A DNA stretch of 64,000 bases from Alsobacter ponti (GTDB taxonomy: Bacteria > Pseudomonadota > Alphaproteobacteria > Rhizobiales > Beijerinckiaceae): positions 62,001-126,000 of the forward strand of contig NZ_JANCLU010000011.1 of NCBI RefSeq assembly GCF_024294805.1. The letters run 5' to 3'. Made by a program: the position numbers and the translations under genes. Each line of letters opens with the position of its first letter. Within the stretch, counting starts at the first letter, position 1. Of this stretch, positions 21,010 to 29,279 are shown one piece after another. The notes under the pieces are model-generated. The model was not told the DNA's origin. It did no database searches and saw nothing but the letters and a program-made list of their open reading frames with translations.

Positions 21010-23097
21010 ATGAACGTCCCCTCCCCCGTCATCCGCAAGCCGTCGGCCTGCCCTCACGACTGCCCCTCGACCTGTTCGCTGGAAGTCGAGGTTCTCGGCG
21101 GCAACCGTATCGGCCGCGTGTACGGGGCGGAGGACCAGACCTACACCGCCGGCGTGATCTGCGCGAAAGTGGCGCGCTACGCCGAGCGCATTCACCACCC
21201 CGACCGGCTGCTGCATCCGCTCCTGCGCACCGGGCCGAAGGGCTCCGGCCAGTTCACCCGGATTTCCTGGGACGAGGCCCTCGACCGCGTCGCGGACGGC
21301 TTCCTGAAGGCGGAGCACGAGTTCGGCTCGCAATCCGTCTGGCCCTATTACTATGCCGGGACGATGGGACTGGTGATGCGGGACGGCATCAACCGCCTGA
21401 CCCACGCCAAGCGCTATTCGCGCTTCTACTCCACCATCTGCGTCAATCTGGCGTGGCCCGGCTATATCGCCGGCACCGGCAAGCTGGCCGGGCCCGACCC
21501 GCGCGAAATGGCCAAGGCGGACTGCGTGGTGATCTGGGGCACCAACGCCGTCGCGACGCAGGTCAACGTGATGACCCACGCGACCCGCGCCCGCAAGGAG
21601 CGCGGCGCCAAGATCGTCGTCATCGACGTCTATCGGAACGCGACGATGAAGCAGGCCGACATGGGCCTGTGCCTGCGTCCCGGCACGGACGGCGCGCTCG
21701 CCTGCGCGGTGATGCACGTGCTGTTCCGCGAGGGACTCGCCGACCGCGCCTACATGGAGCGCTACACCGACGCGCCCGCCGACCTGGAAGAGCACCTGCG
21801 CACCCGCACTCCGGAATGGGCGTCCGCCATCACGGGCCTGTCCGTGGCTGAAATCGAGGCCTTCGCGCGTCTCGTCGGCACGACGAAGCGGACGTTCTTC
21901 CGCCTCGGCTATGGCTTCTCGCGCCAGCGCAACGGCGCAGTGAACATGCACGCCGCCTCCTGCATCGCCGCCGTCACGGGCGCATGGCAGTACGAGGGGG
22001 GCGGCGCGTTCCACAACAACGGCGCGATCTACCACTGGCGCAAGAGCCTGATCGAGGGGCTCGACGTGATGGACCCGTCGACGCGCCGGCTCGACCAGTC
22101 GCGGGTCGGACGCATCCTGACCGGCGACCGCGAGGCGCTGTTCGACGGGCCGCCCGTGAAGGCCATGCTGATCCAGAACACCAACCCCGCCTCGGTCGCG
22201 CCCGAGCAGGGTCTGGTCAAGAAGGGCTTCGCGCGCGACGACCTCTTCGTCTGCGTGCACGAGCAGTTCATGACCGAGACGGCGAAGCACGCCGACGTCG
22301 TGCTGCCCGCGACCATGTTCCTGGAGCACGACGACCTCTACCAGGGCGGCGGCCACCAGCACATCATGTTCGGGCCGAAGGCGATCGACCCGCCGGGGGA
22401 TGCGCGCTCCAACCACGACGTCATCGCCGGCCTCGCCCGGCGCGTGGGAGCCGAGCATCGCGGCTTCGACATGTCTCCCCGCGAGATCATCGACTGGACG
22501 CTGCAGCACTCCGGCTGGGGCACGCTCGACAACCTCGAAGCGAAGAAGTGGATCGACGTGCAGCCGAGCTTCGAGGAGGCGCATTACCTGCGCGGCTTCG
22601 CGTGGAAGGACGGCAAGTTCCGCTTCAAGCCGGACTGGCCCAAGACGCCCTTCGCCAATAACGGGCCCATGGGTCCGATCGCGACGATTCCGAAGATGCC
22701 CGACCACTGGGCCGTGATCGAGGACGCCACGGAGGCCTACCCGTTCCGGCTCGCCACCAGCCCGGCGCGCAATTTCCTCAACTCCACCTTCACCGAGACG
22801 CCGACTTCGCGCGCCCGGGAGGAACGGCCGACCGTGCTCGTGCATCCCGCCGACGCGGCGGCCCTCGGCATCGCCGACGGCGACAAAGTGGCGCTCGAAA
22901 ACGAGCGCGGGCGCGTGCGCCTGGCAGCCCGGCTGTTCGACGGCGTGCGGCGCGGCGTGCTGATCGCCGAGTCGGTGTGGCCCGACGCCGCCTACGAGGA
23001 CGGCAAGGGCATCAACCACCTGACCGGCAGCGACGCGACCGCCCCGTTCGGCGGCGCGGCCTTTCATGACAATCATGTGAGCCTGACGAAGGATTGA
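21010..23097 (+). CDS. Molybdopterin-dependent oxidoreductase (DMSO reductase family)
   Basis: A 695-aa enzyme of the bis-MGD family, probably cytoplasmic since no Tat signal is visible. The N-terminal CPHDCPSTC with a further Cys in GVICAKVARY is a [4Fe-4S] site. The MGD-binding regions include CVVIWGTNAVATQVN and the C-terminal molydopterin-dinucleotide domain (LATSPARNFLNSTF to FHDNHVSL). Neighbours are unrelated (ndk, small exported protein), and no electron-transfer subunit is adjacent, so the substrate is unknown. The start at 21010 is chosen just before the cluster-binding motif; an ATG 18 codons earlier follows the ndk terminator and is less likely. Confidence 0.85.
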   Translation: MNVPSPVIRKPSACPHDCPSTCSLEVEVLGGNRIGRVYGAEDQTYTAGVICAKVARYAERIHHPDRLLHPLLRTGPKGSGQFTRISWDEALDRVADGFLKAEHEFGSQSVWPYYYAGTMGLVMRDGINRLTHAKRYSRFYSTICVNLAWPGYIAGTGKLAGPDPREMAKADCVVIWGTNAVATQVNVMTHATRARKERGAKIVVIDVYRNATMKQADMGLCLRPGTDGALACAVMHVLFREGLADRAYMERYTDAPADLEEHLRTRTPEWASAITGLSVAEIEAFARLVGTTKRTFFRLGYGFSRQRNGAVNMHAASCIAAVTGAWQYEGGGAFHNNGAIYHWRKSLIEGLDVMDPSTRRLDQSRVGRILTGDREALFDGPPVKAMLIQNTNPASVAPEQGLVKKGFARDDLFVCVHEQFMTETAKHADVVLPATMFLEHDDLYQGGGHQHIMFGPKAIDPPGDARSNHDVIAGLARRVGAEHRGFDMSPREIIDWTLQHSGWGTLDNLEAKKWIDVQPSFEEAHYLRGFAWKDGKFRFKPDWPKTPFANNGPMGPIATIPKMPDHWAVIEDATEAYPFRLATSPARNFLNSTFTETPTSRAREERPTVLVHPADAAALGIADGDKVALENERGRVRLAARLFDGVRRGVLIAESVWPDAAYEDGKGINHLTGSDATAPFGGAAFHDNHVSLTKD

Positions 23098-23154
23098 CGC
23101 CGCGCCCGCCCTGCCGAAACTGCGGAACCGGGATTCGACAGGGATTCGACAACG

Positions 23155-23505
23155 ATGCGCGCCGTTCTGACTGCTGCCTGCCTTCTTCTCTCGACCGGCG
23201 TGGCCCTCGCCGGGGCGTCGTCGTCCAACTTCGCCAATCCCGCGCCGGACCCGGCGACCGCGACCATGCGCCGCTCGCAGGCCAAGGATTACGTGGCGGA
23301 GGGTTGCGAGAAGCAGTGGGCCAAGGAGAGCGGGTCCGCCGTCGCCAATCTGACGAGCGCCTGCCGCTGCTACGCGACCCGCACCGTGAACGCGCTCAGC
23401 AACAGCGAATTCGAATTCTTCCGCGCCAAGAGCTATTTCGACGACTCGGCGCGCGAAAAGGCGCTGAAGGCCATCGACGCCTGCAAGCTCAAGCGCCCGA
23501 TCTGA
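23155..23505 (+). CDS. Small exported cysteine-containing protein
   Basis: A 116-aa protein with a clear signal peptide (MRAVLTAACLLLSTGVALAG). The mature part has cysteines in EGCEKQW, TSACRCYA and DACKLKR, which could form disulfides in the periplasm. No family is recognised. It lies 57 bp after the molybdopterin oxidoreductase gene, and its end overlaps the end of the convergent DHFR-like gene by 17 bp. Confidence 0.7.
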   Translation: MRAVLTAACLLLSTGVALAGASSSNFANPAPDPATATMRRSQAKDYVAEGCEKQWAKESGSAVANLTSACRCYATRTVNALSNSEFEFFRAKSYFDDSAREKALKAIDACKLKRPI

Positions 23506-24055
23506 CGCGACGCCACACCGTCAGCGTCACCGGCCCGGCGGGATCGATGGTCTCCGCCGGCCCCGGGAGCAGGCCACGCCCGGCCAAAACGGCCTCGGCG
23601 GTGCGATTTGCCGACAGGCCCGAGAACAGCGTGCGCCCGTTTGGGATCGTCACGCCGTGCGCGCGGGTGAGATGGAACGCGTCGTAGCCGAGTTCGAGGA
23701 ACAGGTCGAACACTCCCTGCCCGCCCGGCACCGCGATAATCCCGCCTTGCGGCGCGGCGCGCGCCAGCGCGTCGGCCCAGGAAAGCCGCGCCGGGTTCCA
23801 CCACCAGGCGTCGGAGCGCCGCTCCAGCCCCGAGGAGCGCGACGACACCACCATGCGCGGCCGTTGCTTCGTGTTGGCGTGCGCCTCGTGCCCAAGCCGT
23901 CCGAGCACTACGAGGCTGGCCTTGTCGAGCTCGGCCTGGAAACGCCGCCAGTCCGCGTCGTTGCGCAGGCTGGCGGGCATCGCACCGGCGGCGTCGGCGA
24001 TGCGGTCGTCCTCGGAGACGATGGCCAGGCCGACCACGGTGCAGGCTGCGGACAC
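23489..24055 (-). CDS. Dihydrofolate reductase-fold (RibD-C-like) protein
   Basis: A 188-aa protein with the pattern of DHFR/RibD C-terminal NADPH-dependent reductases: N-terminal VGLAIVSEDDRIAD, central VVLGRLGHEAHAN followed by RPRMVVSSR, then GGIIAVPGGQGVFDLFLELG with the glycine-rich nucleotide loop. Substrate residues cannot be assigned, and the family has many members without known activity. It is convergent with the small exported protein and divergent from xth. Confidence 0.65.
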   Translation of the reverse strand: MSAACTVVGLAIVSEDDRIADAAGAMPASLRNDADWRRFQAELDKASLVVLGRLGHEAHANTKQRPRMVVSSRSSGLERRSDAWWWNPARLSWADALARAAPQGGIIAVPGGQGVFDLFLELGYDAFHLTRAHGVTIPNGRTLFSGLSANRTAEAVLAGRGLLPGPAETIDPAGPVTLTVWRRVRSGA

Positions 24056-24165
24056 GGGGCGCTCCTTTCGTCCGCGCCGGCCTAGACCCTCCGCCGTCCA
24101 CCCGCAAGCGGGTTCCCCTGCCGCCTGAATCTGATCTACTTTGCCGCCCCGCCCGGAGCCCGCCC

Positions 24166-24951
24166 ATGCGTATCGCCACCTGGAACGTGAACTCGGTCAA
24201 GCAGCGCCTCGAACACCTCGTGGCGTGGCTGAAGGAGGCCCGCCCCGACATCGTCTGCCTGCAGGAGCTGAAGTGCCAGGACGAGGCGTTCCCGGCGCTG
24301 GAGATCGAGGCGCTGGGCTACAACGTCGCCACCCACGGGCAGAAGACGTTCAACGGCGTCGCGATCCTCTCGCTGCGGCCGTTCGACGAAGTCGTCCGCG
24401 GCCTTCCCGGCGACGACCAGGACGTCCAGTCGCGCTACATCGAGGCGGTGATCTCGCGCGAAGGCGGCGGGGTCGTGCGGGTCGCGTCGATCTACCTGCC
24501 GAACGGCAACCCGCCCGCCACCGAGAAATATCCGTATAAGCTGGCCTGGATGGACCGTCTCATCCGCCATGCGGAGGGTCTGCTGCGGCTCGAGGAGCCG
24601 CTGGTGCTCGCCGGCGACTACAACGTCATCCCGGAGCCGCGCGACGTCCACAATCCCGAGCTCTGGGTCGGCGACGCCCTCTATCTCCCGCGCACGCGCG
24701 CCAAGTTCCGGGAGTTGACGAATATCGGCCTCACCGACGCGCTGCGCGCCTGCGACGGGCGGGACGGCATCTACACGTTCTGGGACTATCAGGCCGGCGC
24801 GTGGCAGAAGAACAACGGCATCCGCATCGACCACCTGTTGCTGTCGCCCCAGGCGGCGGACCGGCTGTCCTGCTGCGAAGTCGACAAGCACGTGCGGGCC
24901 TGGGAAAAGCCGTCGGACCACGTTCCGGTGCGGATCGACCTCGCGCTGTAG
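24166..24951 (+). CDS. xth: Exodeoxyribonuclease III
   Basis: AP endonuclease and 3'-5' exonuclease of base-excision repair, 261 aa. The endonuclease/exonuclease/phosphatase fold is visible: MRIATWNVNSVKQRL, CLQELKCQD with the metal-binding Glu, AGDYNVIPEPRDVHNP with Asp-Asn, and the C-terminal SDHVPVRIDL with the catalytic Asp-His. It is convergent with the exoR-like gene downstream. Confidence 0.97.
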   Translation: MRIATWNVNSVKQRLEHLVAWLKEARPDIVCLQELKCQDEAFPALEIEALGYNVATHGQKTFNGVAILSLRPFDEVVRGLPGDDQDVQSRYIEAVISREGGGVVRVASIYLPNGNPPATEKYPYKLAWMDRLIRHAEGLLRLEEPLVLAGDYNVIPEPRDVHNPELWVGDALYLPRTRAKFRELTNIGLTDALRACDGRDGIYTFWDYQAGAWQKNNGIRIDHLLLSPQAADRLSCCEVDKHVRAWEKPSDHVPVRIDLAL

Positions 24952-24969
24952 CGCCGCGGCCGCGCGGCG

Positions 24970-25800
24970 TCAGGGCCGCTTCTTGATCTGCTGCTCGAGG
25001 AAGGCCAGCGCGGCCTGGCGGTCCGTATCGGCCGCCTCCTTGAACGCCTTGTCGTGCAGGTCGATGATCCAGCCGTCGCGATCGGGGTCGGCCGCGTCGC
25101 GTGCGATGGTGAGCCACATCAGGCCGCGCGCCCGCTGGCGCATGCCGCCCTCGCCGGTGAACAGCAGGTGCCCGAGCAGGGCCTGCGACGGTGCGTGCTG
25201 CTTCTCGGCCGCGAGGTTGAGCCAGCGCATGGCCTGGCGCAGATCCTTGCCGCCCCCGACGCCATCGAGATAGAGGCGCGCCAGGCTGTACTGGGCGTCC
25301 GGGTCGCCGAAATACGACGCCGCGTACTGGAACATTTCGCGCGCCCGCGCGCCGTTCGGCTTCACGTAGGTGTTCGGAATGCCGTCCAGATAATAGGAGC
25401 CGAGCGCGACGAAGGCGCTCGACACGAAGCGGGCGCTGGTCGAATCCGGGCTCTCGTCGGCATGCTCGTCGGCGATGCGCGAGAAGTTTTCGAACGCCTT
25501 GAGGTCGTCCTGCGGCACGCCGTCGCCGTTGGCGTACATGCGGCCAAGCTTCCAGCGCGCCAAAGCATGGCCCTGGCTGGCCGCGTATTCGAGCGCCTTG
25601 ACGGCTCCCGCCTTGTGGCCGGCGTTATATTCCTCGATCCCCGCGCGGAACGCGTCGCGCGTGGACTTGAACGCGTCCATCGGCAACGTCGCGGAAGCGG
25701 GGGCGGACGACTTGCCGTCCAGCGCCAGCGCCTGCGTGGCGCACGCCATGGGAAGGACGGCGAGGATGAGGCCGCGGCCGAGGAGATCAGGAATGCGCAT
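24970..25800 (-). CDS. exoR: ExoR-like periplasmic Sel1-repeat regulator
   Basis: A 276-aa protein with a signal peptide (LLGRGLILAVLPMACATQALA) followed by Sel1-type repeats: KALEYAASQGHALARWKLGR, MFQYAASYFGDPDAQYSLAR and RWLNLAAEKQHAPSQALLGH. The length and repeat layout fit ExoR of Rhizobiales, which restrains the ExoS/ChvI two-component system from the periplasm and so controls exopolysaccharide and motility. No exoS or chvI is in the window, so the name rests on resemblance only. ATG 25800 is chosen; an ATG six codons upstream is possible. Confidence 0.75.
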   Translation of the reverse strand: MRIPDLLGRGLILAVLPMACATQALALDGKSSAPASATLPMDAFKSTRDAFRAGIEEYNAGHKAGAVKALEYAASQGHALARWKLGRMYANGDGVPQDDLKAFENFSRIADEHADESPDSTSARFVSSAFVALGSYYLDGIPNTYVKPNGARAREMFQYAASYFGDPDAQYSLARLYLDGVGGGKDLRQAMRWLNLAAEKQHAPSQALLGHLLFTGEGGMRQRARGLMWLTIARDAADPDRDGWIIDLHDKAFKEAADTDRQAALAFLEQQIKKRP

Positions 25801-26303
25801 GACGGTGCATTTCAGCATCGGCGGGATCGCTGCGATCCGCCCGGCCGTCGGCGGCCGATGCGGACTGGGCCATCACGCCGGCGCCCCCCGTGCGGTCGTC
25901 CGTATGGCGCGACTTCAGGTCGAATTTGGGGCAGGCAGCGCCTGCGACGCCCGAAGTTGACTGAACACACCACGCCATGCCGCACAGACCCCTGAAGGCT
26001 TTCCACTGATGCCACGGCCCGCGTCCCGCGCAAGTCCCCGGAGGAAACGCCCATGGGCGTAGCGAACCAAGGGTTAACGCGAGGGGCGTGGTGAAAAATT
26101 GTAAGTTCTCAGTCACTTGCCTGACGGTGACGGTGCTGGCGGTTTGTGGCGGCAACGCGGCGTCAGCCGGGACTCGGCGTGGCGTGTGTTCATTCGTCCG
26201 CGATGTTGCGCGAAAGACACAAGCTTGGCCGTGGGCCGGATGCTTTGGCGACTGGACGAACCCTGTCGCATAGTGCCGTGCCCATGCCGCTGATTCCGGA
26301 CCG
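25801..26303. other. Gene-free stretch between exoR and recG
   Basis: About 500 bases between divergently oriented exoR (minus) and recG (plus). A 61-codon frame at 26088-26273 begins like a signal peptide (SVTCLTVTVLAVCGGNAASA) but has no clear ribosome binding site and ends in an unremarkable sequence; I do not call it a gene. Promoters of both flanking genes are expected here but none is clear. Confidence 0.5.
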
Positions 26304-28406
26304 ATGCGACCCGCGCTCCTCAACCCGCTCTTCGCCAGCGTCGCGACGCTCCCCGGCGTCGGCCCCAAGGCCGCGGCCCATTTCGAGCGCCTGGTCGGCG
26401 AGGCCGGCAAGGGCGCGCGAGTCCTCGACCTGCTGTTCCACCTGCCCTACGCGGTCATCGACCGCAGCGCCCGCCCCCGCCTGTCCGAAGCCCTCCGCGA
26501 CACGATCGTCACCGTCACCGTGCGCGTCGACGAGCATCGGCCCGCGCCGTCCGGCCGGTCGAAGGCGCCCTACCGCGTACTGTGTTCCGACGAGACCGGC
26601 GACCTGACGCTGATCTTCTTCGGCGGCGTCAGGCAGCGGCTGGAGAAGCTGCTCCCCATCGGCGAAATCCGCGTCGTTTCCGGCAAGCTGGAGACCTGGG
26701 ACGGCCGACTCCAGATGGTGCATCCCGACCGCGTCCTCGACTTGCGCGCCGCCGAGACGATGGCCGCCTTCGAGCCGGTCTACGGACTTACGGAAGGGCT
26801 CTTCCCCGCCACGGTCGCCAGGGCGGCCGCCGCCGCGCTCGACCGGACGCCGACGCTCCCGGAGTGGCAGGATCCGTCCTGGCTGGCGCGGCAGCGCCTA
26901 CCCTCGTTCGGGGACGCGTTGCGGACGCTGCACCAGCCGCGATCCGCCGACGATGTCGCGCCGCTCGGCCCGGCGCGAAAACGCCTCGCCTATGACGAAG
27001 TGCTCGCCAGCCAGCTCGCTCTCTTGCTGGTGCGCCAGCGCATGAAGAAGGCGGCCGGGCGGTCGCAGGCCGGCGACGGGCGCATCGTGTCGAAGCTGCT
27101 GGGGTCGCTGCCCTATTCGCTCACCGGCGCCCAGGCCCGGGCCGTCGAGGAGATCAAGGGCGACCTCGCCGCGCCCGAGCGGATGCTGCGGCTGCTGCAG
27201 GGAGATGTGGGGGCGGGAAAGACGGTCGTGGCCCTTCTGGCGTTGGCCAGCGTCGTCGAGGCGGGCCACCAGGGCGCTCTCATGGCGCCGACCGAAATCC
27301 TGGCCCGCCAGCATTACGATCGCCTGAAACCGCTTGCCGAGGCGGCCGGAATGCGCGTGGCCCTGCTCACAGGCCGAGACACGGGCGCCGCCCGCGAGAA
27401 GATCCTGGCGAGCGTGGCCGCCGGCCAGGTGGATATCGCCTTCGGAACGCACGCTCTGTTCCAGGAGGGCGTCGAGTTCCACGATCTCGGCCTGGCCGTG
27501 GTCGACGAGCAGCACCGTTTCGGCGTTCACCAGCGCCTCGCCCTGTCGCGCAAGGGAGAGGCGGTGGACGTGCTGGTGATGACCGCGACGCCAATCCCGC
27601 GCACTCTCGTCCTGTCCTATTTCGGCGACATGGACGTTTCGGTGCTGCGCGACAAGCCGGCCGGCCGCCAGCCCATCGACACCCGCGCCGTGTCGCTCGA
27701 CAGGCTCGACGAAGTGGTGGACGCCGTCGGCCGCGCCGTCGAGGGCGGAGCGCGGGTCTACTGGGTCTGCCCGCTCGTGGAGGAGTCGGAAGAGCTCGAC
27801 GTGGCCGCCGCCAGCGACCGGTTCGAAACGCTGCGCCGCCGCTTCGGAGAGCGAGTGGGCCTGGTCCACGGCAAGATGAAGGGGAAGGAAAAGGACGCCG
27901 CGATGGGCGCCTTCGCCCGAGGGGAGACGACCATCCTGGTCGCGACCACGGTCATCGAGGTCGGCGTCGACGTTCCCGAGGCGACGGTGATGGTCATCGA
28001 ACATGCCGAGCGGTTCGGCCTCGCCCAGTTGCACCAGCTGCGCGGCCGCGTGGGGCGCGGCAGCGGGCGCTCGACGTGCCTCCTCCTCTACAAGTCCGGT
28101 CTCGGCGAGACCGCCCGCGCCCGGATCGACACCATGCGCCGCACCGAGGACGGGTTCGAGATCGCGGAAGAGGATCTGAAACTGCGGGGCGAAGGGGACG
28201 TGCTCGGCACGCGGCAGTCGGGCATGCCGGGGTTCAAGCTGGCGATTCCGGACATGCACGGCGAGCTGCTCCAGGCCGCTCGCGACGACGCCAGGTTGGT
28301 TCTGGAGCGCGACCCCGACCTCGTTTCCGAGCGCGGCCAGGCCTTGCGCGTCTTGCTCTACCTGTTTGAGCGGGACGAGGCGGCCCGGCTGATCCGCGCC
28401 GGCTGA
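26304..28406 (+). CDS. recG: ATP-dependent DNA helicase RecG
   Basis: Branch-migration helicase for stalled forks and Holliday junctions, 700 aa. The N-terminal wedge (OB fold) occupies residues about 1-170. SF2 helicase motifs are visible: motif I LQGDVGAGKTVVALLAL (near residue 300), motif Ia MAPTEILARQH, motif II VVDEQHRFG, motif III MTATPIPRTL and motif VI LHQLRGRVGRG. The C-terminal RecG block GEGDVLGTRQSG is present. It ends 6 bp from the convergent DUF502 gene. Confidence 0.97.
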   Translation: MRPALLNPLFASVATLPGVGPKAAAHFERLVGEAGKGARVLDLLFHLPYAVIDRSARPRLSEALRDTIVTVTVRVDEHRPAPSGRSKAPYRVLCSDETGDLTLIFFGGVRQRLEKLLPIGEIRVVSGKLETWDGRLQMVHPDRVLDLRAAETMAAFEPVYGLTEGLFPATVARAAAAALDRTPTLPEWQDPSWLARQRLPSFGDALRTLHQPRSADDVAPLGPARKRLAYDEVLASQLALLLVRQRMKKAAGRSQAGDGRIVSKLLGSLPYSLTGAQARAVEEIKGDLAAPERMLRLLQGDVGAGKTVVALLALASVVEAGHQGALMAPTEILARQHYDRLKPLAEAAGMRVALLTGRDTGAAREKILASVAAGQVDIAFGTHALFQEGVEFHDLGLAVVDEQHRFGVHQRLALSRKGEAVDVLVMTATPIPRTLVLSYFGDMDVSVLRDKPAGRQPIDTRAVSLDRLDEVVDAVGRAVEGGARVYWVCPLVEESEELDVAAASDRFETLRRRFGERVGLVHGKMKGKEKDAAMGAFARGETTILVATTVIEVGVDVPEATVMVIEHAERFGLAQLHQLRGRVGRGSGRSTCLLLYKSGLGETARARIDTMRRTEDGFEIAEEDLKLRGEGDVLGTRQSGMPGFKLAIPDMHGELLQAARDDARLVLERDPDLVSERGQALRVLLYLFERDEAARLIRAG

Positions 28407-28412
28407 GCGCCC

Positions 28413-29201
28413 TCAGCCCTGCTCGCGCACCGGCGTGATCGAGGTGCGCGGCGCGAGGCCCGGTCGCTTCGCCTCCGCCGCAAGGCCGGCGAGGCGCTTC
28501 TGCCCTTCCGGCTGGATGAGCCCCGCGGACATGATGAGCTTGGCCCCGTCCTCCACGGAGATCGAGAGTTCGATGACCTCCTTGCGAGGCAGGTAGAAAA
28601 AGAAGCCGGTGGTCGGGTTCGGGGTGCAGGGCAGGAACACCGCGACATGCTCGTCCGGTCCCGGCAGACGCTCCGCCATCTCGCCGGTCGGCGGCGTGGA
28701 CATGAAGACGATGGACCACATCCCCTTGGTCGGGAACTGCACCAGCCCGACCGTTCGGAACGACGTGCCCGATTGCGAGAACACGGTCTCGAAGATCTGC
28801 TTCACGCTGCGATAGAGCCCGCGCACCACCGGCATGCGGCCCAGAAGCATCTCGCCGAAGTCGAGCATCGAACGCCCGACGAGGTTGGCGGTCAGGAAGC
28901 CGAGCAGCGTCAGTCCAAAAAGAGCGACGATCAGGCCGAAGCCCGGGATCGGGAAATCGAGATAGGTTTCCGGCAAATAGCGCGCCGGCACGAAGGGCTT
29001 CACCCATCCGTCGACGAGATTGATGAACCACCACGTGATGTAAGCCGTGATCGCCAGCGGGCCGGCGATGACGATGCCGGTGAGGAAATAGGCGCGCAGC
29101 CGATGGCTCATCGACCGCGTGGGTCGAAGGCTCTCCGGGGTGATGAACGCGGCGCCCGCGAGGGGGGCGTCGTCTCCCCCAGGTTCCTGTCCGCTCTTCA
29201 T
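28413..29201 (-). CDS. DUF502 family membrane protein
   Basis: A 262-aa protein with two hydrophobic segments (AYFLTGIVIAGPLAITAYI near residue 37 and FGLIVALFGLTLLGFLTANLVG near residue 80) followed by a soluble domain with the typical DUF502 blocks MPVVRGLYRSVKQIFET and VGLVQFPTKGMWSIVF. Function unknown. ATG 29201 is chosen because AAGG lies 5 bases upstream; the frame extends 20 codons further. It is convergent with recG and lies 78 bp downstream of glmS. Confidence 0.88.
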   Translation of the reverse strand: MKSGQEPGGDDAPLAGAAFITPESLRPTRSMSHRLRAYFLTGIVIAGPLAITAYITWWFINLVDGWVKPFVPARYLPETYLDFPIPGFGLIVALFGLTLLGFLTANLVGRSMLDFGEMLLGRMPVVRGLYRSVKQIFETVFSQSGTSFRTVGLVQFPTKGMWSIVFMSTPPTGEMAERLPGPDEHVAVFLPCTPNPTTGFFFYLPRKEVIELSISVEDGAKLIMSAGLIQPEGQKRLAGLAAEAKRPGLAPRTSITPVREQG

Positions 29202-29279
29202 CGCAACCTTGTTCCGCTCACGTTGTCGCTTCGACGAAGGCGCAACAATGGCGGGTAACACCGCGCCGCGTCGAGAGGA

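Noticed and set aside
20731-23076. 781-codon minus-strand frame opposite the molybdopterin oxidoreductase
   Set aside because: Antisense shadow; the plus strand carries the cluster-binding cysteines and cofactor motifs.
26088-26273. 61-codon frame with a signal-peptide-like start
   Set aside because: No ribosome binding site and no protein-like mature part.
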